This document shows, in pieces, positions 45,541-52,015 of a stretch of DNA of 64,000 bases. Source of the DNA: CAWAMR01 sp963783095 (lineage in GTDB: Bacteria > Planctomycetota > Planctomycetia > Gemmatales > Gemmataceae); contig CAWAMR010000007.1 of the NCBI GenBank assembly GCA_963783095.1, positions 248,001 to 312,000 of the forward strand, read 5' to 3'. The position numbers were made by a program, and so were the translations under genes. Position 1 is the first letter of the stretch. Every line of letters starts with the position of its first letter. A model generated the notes under the pieces. It was not told where the DNA came from, ran no database searches, and saw only the letters and a program-made list of their open reading frames with translations.

Positions 45541-45578
45541 ACCTTCGCCCGAATCTTAACCACGAAAGGAACATAAAC
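45541..45578 (+). promoter_or_regulatory. repeated leader, copy 3
   Basis: Starts ACCTTCGCCCGAATC and ends at the ATG of tiny ORF 6; same length (38 bases) as copy 2 and similar along its whole length. CCTTCG can pair with CGAAAGG at the ribosome site with one bulged A. Confidence 0.55.
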
Positions 45579-45653
45579 ATGCTTGAGTCCATGCTCATGA
45601 CCGCCATCGAGTTGGTGGTCGATGAAATTGTCGATCAATGGCTCTACGGATAA
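45579..45653 (+). CDS. tiny ORF 6, 24-residue acidic hydrophobic peptide
   Basis: ATG 45579 with GAAAGGAA ten bases upstream. The peptide starts MLESMLMTAIELVVDEIVDQ and ends WLYG. It has five acidic residues and no basic residue. Glu 11 and Asp 15 fall one place after the paired acids of tiny ORFs 4 and 5, which suggests a common origin. A hairpin (45660-45684) follows its stop. Confidence 0.5.
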   Translation: MLESMLMTAIELVVDEIVDQWLYG

Positions 45654-45659
45654 TCCCCG

Positions 45660-45684
45660 ATGCCGGGATTCCGTTTTCCGGCAT
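45660..45684. terminator. stem-loop after tiny ORF 6
   Basis: ATGCCGG (45660-45666) pairs with CCGGCAT (45678-45684) around an 11-base loop that includes TTTT. It could end or attenuate transcription. No T-run follows, so the role is uncertain. Confidence 0.35.
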
Positions 45685-45711
45685 TTCAACACTCGTTCCA
45701 AGGAGACTTTC

Positions 45712-45777
45712 ATGTGCGTTTTGATTTTTTGGCCAGTCTATCTGATCGAAGAAGTGGTCGTCGGCAGTTTCGAGTAA
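45712..45777 (+). CDS. tiny ORF 7, 21-residue hydrophobic peptide
   Basis: ATG 45712 with a perfect AAGGAG seven bases upstream. The peptide starts MCVLIFWPVYLIEEVVVG and has three Glu and no basic residue. It lacks the repeated leader of tiny ORFs 4-6 but keeps the size, charge and hydrophobicity. A stem-loop follows at 45811-45831. Confidence 0.5.
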   Translation: MCVLIFWPVYLIEEVVVGSFE

Positions 45778-45810
45778 GTGTGCGGTGTTGAAACTGAAAA
45801 CATCCGCAAG

Positions 45811-45831
45811 GGCCGGGATCGTTTCCCGGCC
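45811..45831. terminator. stem-loop after tiny ORF 7
   Basis: GGCCGGGA pairs with TCCCGGCC (one extra T in the loop side) about 34 bases after the stop, followed by TCCTTCGTCTTC rather than a T-run. It belongs to a set of three similar CCGG-type hairpins in 600 bases. Confidence 0.35.
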
Positions 45832-45864
45832 TCCTTCGTCTTCGGCTTTTCAATGGAGCATTTC

Positions 45865-46189
45865 ATGGAGTTGTTTTTTGTTTTTCACGATCGCTGGAGC
45901 AGTCTTAGCCGCCATTGTCTTGAACAGCCTGTGGATCAGGATCAAATGGACCTTGGGCTTCAGGCCAAAACTCTTCGATGCTGAGCAGGCGGAACTTACG
46001 GCTACGGAATGTGCGACGATGTACGTCGATGAGTATGAGAGAATGAACGGTGAACTGAGTAACTCCCGCCGAGCAGAGTTCCACAAGACGATGATCGATT
46101 TCAATCGTTTGGTCATTGAAAGATACATCCGCAATTACCTGCTTCCGAGATGTGGTCCTTGCAAAGTACCGGAGGCAACATCGTGCTGA
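45865..46189 (+). pseudogene. membrane-anchored small protein, frameshift in a T-run
   Basis: ATG 45865 has TGGAG ahead and starts MELFF, but the frame is lost in TTTTTTGTTTTT at about 45873. The next frame carries the protein on: FTIAGAVLAAIVLNSLWIRI (membrane helix), then KLFDAEQAELTATECATMYV and RRAEFHKTMIDFNRLVIERY, to the stop at 46189. With the run corrected it would be about 108 residues: one N-terminal membrane helix and a cytoplasmic helical domain. The function is unknown. It lies between the tiny ORF array and the excisionase-like gene. Confidence 0.5.
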
Positions 46190-46209
46190 CATCGCAGGCT
46201 GCGACGATA

Positions 46210-46233
46210 ATGGCCGGGGTCTTCCCCGGCCAT
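46210..46233. other. perfect 10-bp stem-loop
   Basis: ATGGCCGGGG (46210-46219) pairs fully with CCCCGGCCAT (46224-46233) around TCTT. It lies between the membrane protein gene and the excisionase-like gene, 27 bases before the latter's start. It may act as a terminator with read-through or as a translation control. Confidence 0.4.
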
Positions 46234-46259
46234 GTTTACGTCTGGGAATGGGGACAGGT

Positions 46260-46529
46260 ATGACACTCGAAGAACGATTGGACAAGATCGAATCCATGCT
46301 GACCGTCCTGGTCGAACGGCAGACGGTCAAGGACTATTACGAAGTCGAGGAATTCGCAAAGACGGTTCACAAATCGTGTTTCACCTGCCGGGAATGGTGC
46401 CGCCTCGGTCGCATCCGGGCGGAGAAGAAATTGTCTGGACGTGGGGCCTATGCAAGGTGGGTAGTACCCCACGCCGAATTGTTGCGATACCAACGGGAAG
46501 GACTGCTTCCTCTTCACAGACCCGCGTAA
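46260..46529 (+). CDS. excisionase-like helix-turn-helix protein
   Basis: An 89-residue protein. The short N-terminal coiled coil (MTLEERLDKIESMLTVLVER) is followed by a winged-HTH/MerR-like domain: YEVEEFAKTVHKSCFTCREW, then CRLGRIRAEKKLSGRGAYAR and WVVPHAELLRYQREG. This is the pattern of Xis-type proteins (helix-turn-helix, then a wing ending in a strand and a final helix). The gene lies 0.8 kb from the integrase gene at the island's right end, which fits a directionality factor. ATG 46260 is preceded by a weak GGGGACAG. A longer upstream frame lacks a ribosome site. Confidence 0.65.
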   Translation: MTLEERLDKIESMLTVLVERQTVKDYYEVEEFAKTVHKSCFTCREWCRLGRIRAEKKLSGRGAYARWVVPHAELLRYQREGLLPLHRPA

Positions 46530-46564
46530 TCGCTTGTCCTGTTACACCGAGGTAGGGATGTTTG

Positions 46565-47200
46565 TCATGACGTATGGCGTATCGCCAAGATGATGTCTTC
46601 ATCGTCAGGGATCGGGCCGCCCTCGCACATCTGAATCAGGCCATTCATCCGATTCCTTAACTTCTCCCAGGGTGTACCGGTCCATTTTGCCTTGCCGAGC
46701 ATATCGAAGTAACGAGAGAAACTTTCCTTCAACGCCCGCAAAAAACCAGCTGCGTCGATTGTCTTGGCTTTAAAGTTCACAGGCGTACCTCCCTGCTTGC
46801 GTGGGCCAACAATCCTCCAACCGCTGTAGGTTTCAGCGTTATGATCCAGGCCGGAACGAATGGCGTCGTATAGCTCCTTGGACCTGTTGGCGGGAACTCC
46901 AAATTCAGGGTGATCCTCGAAGAACTCCTTATAGGGCTTGTCCCGCTTTTCCGTCATGTCCTTCCACCCGCTTCGAAACGCCTGCAATGCTTCAACCAAG
47001 TTCGAGCAAATGGACATAGTGAAAAAGCCATTGGGCTTCGCAATCTGGCTGAGCTGAGAGAAGTACCGTTCTTCAAATCTCTCGCGCAGGAACTTGATAA
47101 TGCCTTCCCGGTCTTTGAAAGCTTCCATGTTCCGATAACCGGCCACCGTTGTTGTCGCCGAAAGCCGGTATTTATCAACTCGACGTGGACGATCGCCCAT
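46565..47200 (-). CDS. hypothetical protein next to integrase
   Basis: A 211-residue soluble protein. I chose ATG 47200 (MGDRPRRVDKYRLSATTTVA) because GGAG lies eight bases upstream; a GTG two codons earlier is too close to that site. The product is helical and charged (EGIIKFLRERFEERYFSQLS, then ELYDAIRSGLDHNAETYSGW) with an IPDDEDIILAIRHTS end. The family is not recognised. It follows the integrase on the same strand after about 90 bases and is convergent with the excisionase-like gene, so it is probably part of the integration module or cargo. Confidence 0.5.
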   Translation of the reverse strand: MGDRPRRVDKYRLSATTTVAGYRNMEAFKDREGIIKFLRERFEERYFSQLSQIAKPNGFFTMSICSNLVEALQAFRSGWKDMTEKRDKPYKEFFEDHPEFGVPANRSKELYDAIRSGLDHNAETYSGWRIVGPRKQGGTPVNFKAKTIDAAGFLRALKESFSRYFDMLGKAKWTGTPWEKLRNRMNGLIQMCEGGPIPDDEDIILAIRHTS

Positions 47201-47293
47201 GATCACTTCTCCGAGACTCTTTGTTGTTCACTCAATGTGCCGTCATTCGCTGCCGACATCAAGTGTTTCCGACGAAAAGACGTTCGTGCGGTT

Positions 47294-48607
47294 TCATCCG
47301 AATACCCCCTTGATCGCTTCCTGCTGCGTCGATGGGTACAGGTGCCGGTATCGCTTCGACGTGGCCTCGTTCATGTGGCCTGCCCATTCCTGCACCAGCC
47401 GCTGATCGACGCCCTTGCTGGCACACGCCGAAATGAAACTGTGCCGCAGGCGTGTGAAGCCCACGCATCCTCTCCCACTTCGTTCCCGCCAGCACACGCT
47501 TGAAATGGTCATGCACCTCGTTGCGGGTCAGAGCCGACGTGTGCGGGCTGCTTCCGCTTCTTCACGGTCGCCATCCTGCCTTTCAGGGATGACGGGCGTT
47601 TCTTTTCGTTCTGGTGGCCGGTGGTCCGGCTTCGCTTCTTGCTGCGGGCGACGGTGCCGGCGTGGCAGAACAGGGCCGGGCCGCCGGGGTGAACCGCCAG
47701 CCATTCCCTCAGCACTTCCTTGAGGAACGGCGTCAGCGGCACGCGGCGGGTGGTCCGCTGGCCTCGGCTCCGCTTCTTCTCTCGCACCAGCACGGTGTTC
47801 CCGGTGAAGTCCACGTCCGCAACCAGCGCCCGCAGGATCTCCGACCGCCTGGCCCCGGTATGGGCGGCAAAGCAGAACAGCGGATAAATCCACGGGTGCG
47901 GGGCCTTCTCCTTGACGTGGGCGAGCAGTTCGGTCAGTTCGCTGGCTTGCAGGTAAAGCGCCTCCCAGAGCGTATCCGGGTCGCCGCCGGCGGCGATCTG
48001 CCGCTCGATCTCGGCCATCGTCATGAACGGCGGCTTCTCGTCGGCCTTGGGGTAGCGCAGGCCGCGGTTCGGGAACTTGCCCGAAGTCAGGCCCATCGGC
48101 TCGCCCCAGTTCCACGCGGCCCGCAGCGTGGCGATTTCCTTGCGGATGGTCACCGGGCTGATCTTCGCCTTGGCCCGGTGGTTGACGTATTCCTGCATCT
48201 TGGCAAGCGACAGTTCGCCGAGCGGGAAGCCTTCGCCGAGGATGCGGACAGAAGTGGCCGAGGTGCAGCTTGCAGGTGTCGAGGCTGTTGGCCTCGATGG
48301 TGCCGTTGCCGTGCGTGGTGAGATAGCGGTCTTTCAGGTGGCCGAGGGTGACGGCCTGCCGCGGGGCGTCGGCCAGCGTCGGCCCGGTGTCCGGCGGCTT
48401 GCCGTCGTGCTCGATGAAGGTGACGATGTCGGTGCCATCGGGCAGCACGATCAGCCGTTGCTTCAGCCGCATGAGCAGGTAATCGACCTGCCGGGCTTTG
48501 TTCTCGGCTTCGTCCTTCTCGACTTTACCAATGGTAAAGGTGTGCAGCTTGCCGTGGTGGCAGAACAGAATTCGGTAACTGCCGTTTCGCTCTTGCAGAG
48601 ACGCCAT
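47294..48607 (-). pseudogene. tyrosine recombinase/integrase, frameshifted twice
   Basis: Three frames give about 437 residues. The N-terminal frame (48607 to about 48250) starts MASLQERNGSYRILFCHHGK, the arm-binding domain. The middle frame (48198-47520) holds the core-binding domain (VTIRKEIATLRAAWNWGEPM) and the first catalytic box (FCFAAHTGARRSEILRALVA), with the catalytic Lys strand VREKKRSRGQRTTRRVPL. The last frame holds FTRLRHSFISACASKGVDQR (Arg-x-x-His) and GHMNEATSKRYRHLYP (His and nucleophilic Tyr region). Breaks lie near 48250 and 47515. It lies 130 bases from the 3' end of tRNA-Leu(GAG), the usual place for an island integrase, and the island extends to its left. Confidence 0.85.
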
Positions 48608-48687
48608 GATGCGGTCCTCCGCAGCATCACTCCAATGTCAGGCCAGCCACTTTACCAAAATTTTACCAAGAGGTCTGGTAAAGCAAA

Positions 48688-48728
48688 CAGGGCAAGAGGT
48701 CACGGATTCGCCGTAACTCCTTGCCCTG
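48688..48728. other. 41-bp stem-loop between integrase and tRNA
   Basis: CAGGGCAAG (48688-48696) pairs exactly with CTTGCCCTG (48720-48728). The interior adds ACGG/CCGT. It sits between the integrase start and the tRNA-Leu 3' end. It could be part of the attachment site or a two-way terminator. TTTACCA and TGGTAAA words just to the left (48650-48681) may be integrase-binding sites. Confidence 0.4.
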
Positions 48729-48735
48729 TATTGAG

Positions 48736-48820
48736 TGCCGGAGACAGGACTTGAACCTGCACTCCCTTGACGGGAACCAGGCCCTCAACCTGGCGCGTCT
48801 GCCAATTCCGCCACTCCGGC
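48736..48820 (-). tRNA. tRNA-Leu(GAG)
   Basis: On the minus strand: acceptor stem GCCGGAG/CTCCGGC, D-arm GGCGGAATTGGCAGACGC, anticodon stem CCAGG/CCTGG with loop TTGAGGG (anticodon GAG), a long variable arm, and T-arm CAGG-TTCAAGT-CCTG. The discriminator is A and CCA is not encoded. Its 3' end faces the integrase gene, so it is the likely attB gene of the island. Confidence 0.93.
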
Positions 48821-48893
48821 AATCGTCGGTAACTCGAATTATCGCAACGCGCCTTCACTTTTCAAGATGCCGGCCCATCGTTTCTGTATCCAT

Positions 48894-49124
48894 CTATTCT
48901 CTTTGGCACCAGGGAGCTCCACACGGCGGCCCTTGGCCGCACGCCGCAGGCAGTGACGACCCGGTTGAACCGGCCATCACCGGGCGAGCGGGCACACTCA
49001 ATTGTTTTTCGACCTGTTTACCCGCGCATTGCGGACATTCCAGGTCTGCCAGTTCCGTCTCGCTGCGAATCAGCGCCTCGAATGATTGACCACAATCCCG
49101 GCAGGCAAAATCGTAAAGAGGCAT
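48894..49124 (-). CDS. FmdB-family zinc-ribbon protein
   Basis: A 76-residue protein. MPLYDFACRDCGQSFEALIR followed by LECPQCAGKQVEKQLS is the FmdB zinc ribbon, with two CxxC knuckles. The C-terminal tail has three further Cys (ACGQGPPCGAPWC), common in this family. The function of these small putative regulators is unclear. It starts nine bases after the rhomboid gene, so it is in the same operon. This is the first clearly chromosomal gene right of the island. Confidence 0.85.
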   Translation of the reverse strand: MPLYDFACRDCGQSFEALIRSETELADLECPQCAGKQVEKQLSVPARPVMAGSTGSSLPAACGQGPPCGAPWCQRE

Positions 49125-49133
49125 AAGTGATCC

Positions 49134-50141
49134 TCAACCCATTTGTCGGCGACGTTTCTGACAAACTTCACTGGCTCGACGAAGAATCGCCCATTCTTCT
49201 TCCGTCAAGCTTTCACGCCCGTATTTGTTCATCTTCTCGAGGACGGTATCCATCTGCGCTTCCAATTTCTCATCCATTTTCTCATCGTGAGAATCGGGCT
49301 CGACTTCTGCCGAGACCGGTGCAGGTGGGTTGCTGCGCCGAACGGGGGCATCCACTTGCGCCGGCCGATCCGGTTTGGGAATCTCGGCGAAAAGCTGTGC
49401 TCGCGGCGATGCAGACCGACGTCGGATCTGCCCGCGCTGAAAAGAAGGAATCCAGTTGCTGACTCGCAGCGAATAGCGATAGTACAAAAGCGCAAAACCG
49501 GCAGAAACCAGATGCGCAAAGAAGATCGCAGGATGCACCCGCCCACCCGCAAATCCGACAACATCGAGTAGCGCGTAGAAGACCGCGAAGAGCCATACGG
49601 GCGTCGGAATGAAGAAAAACAGCAGCACAGTGCGATGCGGATAGTGCAAGGCATAAAGCAGCAACACCGCGGTAATCATTCCGGATGGTCCCAGATGCAC
49701 AATGGGATGCTGAGTCAGCGCCGCACCGACGACCAGACCGATACTACCCAGATATGCCGCAATCAAACAGTAACCCAGAAATTCCTGCCAGCCATAAATG
49801 TCCTCGACATGGCGGCCGAACCAGTTGAGGAACAAAAGCGTCAAACCGATGGGCAGCAGCCGGCTCAGCAGGTTGTTGGCGTGACCAATATTGTGTACGA
49901 ACGGGCCGGTAAAGATTCGCCAAACCTCGCCGGAAAAAATCTTGGACGTATCGAGTTGGAGAATCTTGGTAATAGAGCCGGCACCGGGTTGCGGATTGCC
50001 AAGTTCTTCGTTGGTTCCGATTTGGATGAAAAACACGATAACGAATACCGCCGATAGTCCCAGACAGGCGTGCATTCTCTCGCCGAGGATGCCGAGTCCG
50101 CGGTTAGATTCCCGATAATAGTCTCGATCTTGGATACCCAT
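49134..50141 (-). CDS. rhomboid-family intramembrane protein
   Basis: A 335-residue protein with about six membrane spans. The active-site pair of a rhomboid serine protease is present: Ser in HLGPSGMITAVLLLYAL (GxSG-like) and His in AIFFAHLVSAGFALLYY. The N-H motif of the second span is weak (FVHNIGHANNLLSRLLPIGL). The C-terminal 110 residues are a cytoplasmic, Pro-rich tail that ends in an acidic helix (KMDEKLEAQMDTVLEKMNKY) and a basic end. Such tails are frequent in planctomycetes and relatives. The substrate is unknown. It is upstream of the FmdB gene in the same operon. Confidence 0.82.
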   Translation of the reverse strand: MGIQDRDYYRESNRGLGILGERMHACLGLSAVFVIVFFIQIGTNEELGNPQPGAGSITKILQLDTSKIFSGEVWRIFTGPFVHNIGHANNLLSRLLPIGLTLLFLNWFGRHVEDIYGWQEFLGYCLIAAYLGSIGLVVGAALTQHPIVHLGPSGMITAVLLLYALHYPHRTVLLFFFIPTPVWLFAVFYALLDVVGFAGGRVHPAIFFAHLVSAGFALLYYRYSLRVSNWIPSFQRGQIRRRSASPRAQLFAEIPKPDRPAQVDAPVRRSNPPAPVSAEVEPDSHDEKMDEKLEAQMDTVLEKMNKYGRESLTEEEWAILRRASEVCQKRRRQMG

Positions 50142-50256
50142 GCAGACCCCTCAGGGGGAACCCAAGCCAGCAATTCCCTTGTTGTTCTACCAGACCAGGC
50201 CGTGTCGGGGAATTGGGAATATCAAGGAAAGCCAAAGAAGTTTCAAGTTCCGGCAA

Positions 50257-50514
50257 TCAAAGAGACTCGCACTCCCCTTCCGTCGCCATTGCTGCCGCCA
50301 ACACTGCCTGAAGATGCTGTTCAAACTCGGGAGGGAGCGGTTCCTCCGGCAATCGGTGCGTCAAGTGAATCGTCGCCTGATAAGTGTGGAGATAGACCAT
50401 GCAAGGCGGGCAGGCGCAAATGTGGTGTTGTAAAACCAACCGTTGTTCGAGCGGCATGGCATTCTCGACATAGTCGATGAGAAGTTCAGTCACTTCACGA
50501 CAGGTGAACCCCAT
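50257..50514 (-). CDS. anti-sigma factor, zinc-finger type
   Basis: An 85-residue protein. CREVTELLIDYVENAMPLEQ followed by HHICACPPCMVYLHTY is the zf-HC2 anti-sigma pattern (His-x3-Cys-x2-Cys). These proteins bind and hold an ECF sigma factor. No membrane helix follows, so it is a short soluble form. It lies 66 bases downstream of the ECF sigma gene on the same strand, as expected for a cognate pair. An inverted repeat (50533-50586) lies between them. Confidence 0.82.
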   Translation of the reverse strand: MGFTCREVTELLIDYVENAMPLEQRLVLQHHICACPPCMVYLHTYQATIHLTHRLPEEPLPPEFEQHLQAVLAAAMATEGECESL

Positions 50515-50532
50515 AACTCACTTCCTTCTCAA

Positions 50533-50586
50533 GGGTGACGGGTGCAGGTTGGAGCTTCCATCCTGTGCACCCTCCACCCGTCACCC
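50533..50586. other. 12-bp inverted repeat between sigma and anti-sigma genes
   Basis: GGGTGACGGGTG (50533-50544) pairs with CACCCGTCACCC (50575-50586), with a second pair GTGCA/TGCAC inside. It overlaps the sigma stop codon by a few bases. It could lower anti-sigma expression relative to sigma by partial termination. Confidence 0.4.
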
Positions 50587-51153
50587 CGCGGCCTGGAAGT
50601 GCGGTGCCAATAGATCTCGCATCATCATGCGTGCCCGATGGAGCCGGCTTTTTACAGCAGGAACACTCATTGCCAGCATGTCGGCGATGTCGGCATTGGA
50701 CAGCATCTCGACATCCGAAAGCACAAATACATCCCGATACATTTCAGGCAGTTGCCGGATCGCCTTTTCGATCAGCACATGTTGCTCGGCTTCGAGTGCT
50801 GCCTGATCCGGCCGGATCGTCCAGGGCCGGATCGTACCGGCGTGATGACCATCCTCGGAAAAATGTTCCAGAGGGTCGGCCACTCGACCCTCTTCCTGAT
50901 GTTGCCGCTTGCGGCGATGAGCGAGTGCAGCATTCACGGCGACTCGGTACAACCAGGTGGGAAAGGCCGATTCTCCTCGAAAAGTATCCAGTTTCCGAAC
51001 AACTTGAAGAAGGACATCCTGGGTAACATCCTCGGCATCGGCGTCATTGCCTAACATTCTACGAGCCAGATGATAGATTCGAGGCGCGTACTCGCGGAAA
51101 ACGCGCGTGGGCGTGAGCGGAGTTGATTCAATCGGCTCGGTCATCCCAACCAA
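50581..51153 (-). CDS. ECF RNA polymerase sigma factor
   Basis: A 190-residue sigma-70 family protein. Region 2 reads RMLGNDADAEDVTQDVLLQV, then FPTWLYRVAVNAALAHRRKR. A linker of 45 residues follows, then region 4: AIRQLPEMYRDVFVLSDVEM, then NADIADMLAMSVPAVKSRLH with RARMMMRD. The length and lack of regions 1 and 3 fit the ECF group. It is the first gene of an operon with its anti-sigma factor. The intergenic stretch upstream (51154-51261) should hold its promoter, perhaps autoregulated. Confidence 0.9.
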   Translation of the reverse strand: MVGMTEPIESTPLTPTRVFREYAPRIYHLARRMLGNDADAEDVTQDVLLQVVRKLDTFRGESAFPTWLYRVAVNAALAHRRKRQHQEEGRVADPLEHFSEDGHHAGTIRPWTIRPDQAALEAEQHVLIEKAIRQLPEMYRDVFVLSDVEMLSNADIADMLAMSVPAVKSRLHRARMMMRDLLAPHFQAAG

Positions 51154-51261
51154 TCCTCGACGTAGCTTGAGCAGTATTTGTTAAGATACCACTCTACGTT
51201 ATAGGTTAGAAGGGGAACCACCGATTGGGATGGTAGCTGAATTCAACCGGAAGAACGACTC

Positions 51262-51909
51262 ATGCCTCCACTTGCTGTTCTTTTCGATCTCGATGGAACG
51301 CTTATCGATAGTTACGCCGCCATTACGGCGAGTGTCAACCACGTCCGTTCGGTCCATCATCTGACACCTTTATCCATCGATGAGGTACGGCAACTTGTCG
51401 GGCACGGTCTCGAGCAACTGATGGCCGATGTTATTCCCGACGGCAATCCCGTAGCCGATGCTCAATCCTATCGAATCCATCATCCGACGGTCATGTTGAG
51501 TCTGACGCACTTGCTTCCGGGCGTAGCTGACTGCCTGGAAGCACTTCGCGCTCACGGAATCAAAATGGCGGTTTGCAGCAACAAGCCTTCTCAATTTTCG
51601 ACCCAACTTCTGGCCGGATTGGGTATCGCCAAGTATTTCGATGCGACATTGGGTCCGGAGGATGCAGGAATTCCCAAACCCCATCCGGCAATGATTCTAC
51701 TGGCATTGAAACGACTTGGCGTTTCTAACGGCGATGCGCTCTATATAGGCGATATGGAGGTGGACGTAAAAACCGCAAAAGCCGCAAAGGTGGCAATTTG
51801 GGTAGTATTGACAGGATCAGATAAACTCGAAAAGATCGAACAATCCAATCCCGATCGTATCATGCGAGACATGAATGAGGTCTTGCATGCAATTTTTGCA
51901 GCACAATAA
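51262..51909 (+). CDS. gph: HAD-family phosphatase, phosphoglycolate phosphatase-like
   Basis: A 215-residue HAD hydrolase. Motif I LFDLDGTLIDSYA (nucleophile and acid Asp), motif II AVCSNKPSQF, motif III KPHPAMI and motif IV YIGDMEVDVKTAKAA are all present. The helical cap after motif I (HVRSVHHLTPLSIDEVRQLV, then HGLEQLMADV) is of the C1 type found in phosphoglycolate phosphatases. The reaction is likely removal of phosphate from 2-phosphoglycolate, but pyrophosphatase PpaX and related HADs look alike, so the symbol is tentative. Divergent from the sigma operon; the frame is intact. Confidence 0.8.
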   Translation: MPPLAVLFDLDGTLIDSYAAITASVNHVRSVHHLTPLSIDEVRQLVGHGLEQLMADVIPDGNPVADAQSYRIHHPTVMLSLTHLLPGVADCLEALRAHGIKMAVCSNKPSQFSTQLLAGLGIAKYFDATLGPEDAGIPKPHPAMILLALKRLGVSNGDALYIGDMEVDVKTAKAAKVAIWVVLTGSDKLEKIEQSNPDRIMRDMNEVLHAIFAAQ

Positions 51910-52015
51910 ACGAAAAAAATTGCCCAATCATAAGAACTAGTCTTTCGATAAATCGGAATTTTGAGGTAGAATCCTTTCAATTGTTTTTTTCGCCGCCTTG
52001 GTATAGACTCCTCCC

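Noticed and set aside
45381..45713. 110-codon minus-strand frame across the tiny ORF array
   Set aside because: No ribosome site, and it would leave the repeated leaders and seven well-placed plus-strand ribosome sites unexplained.
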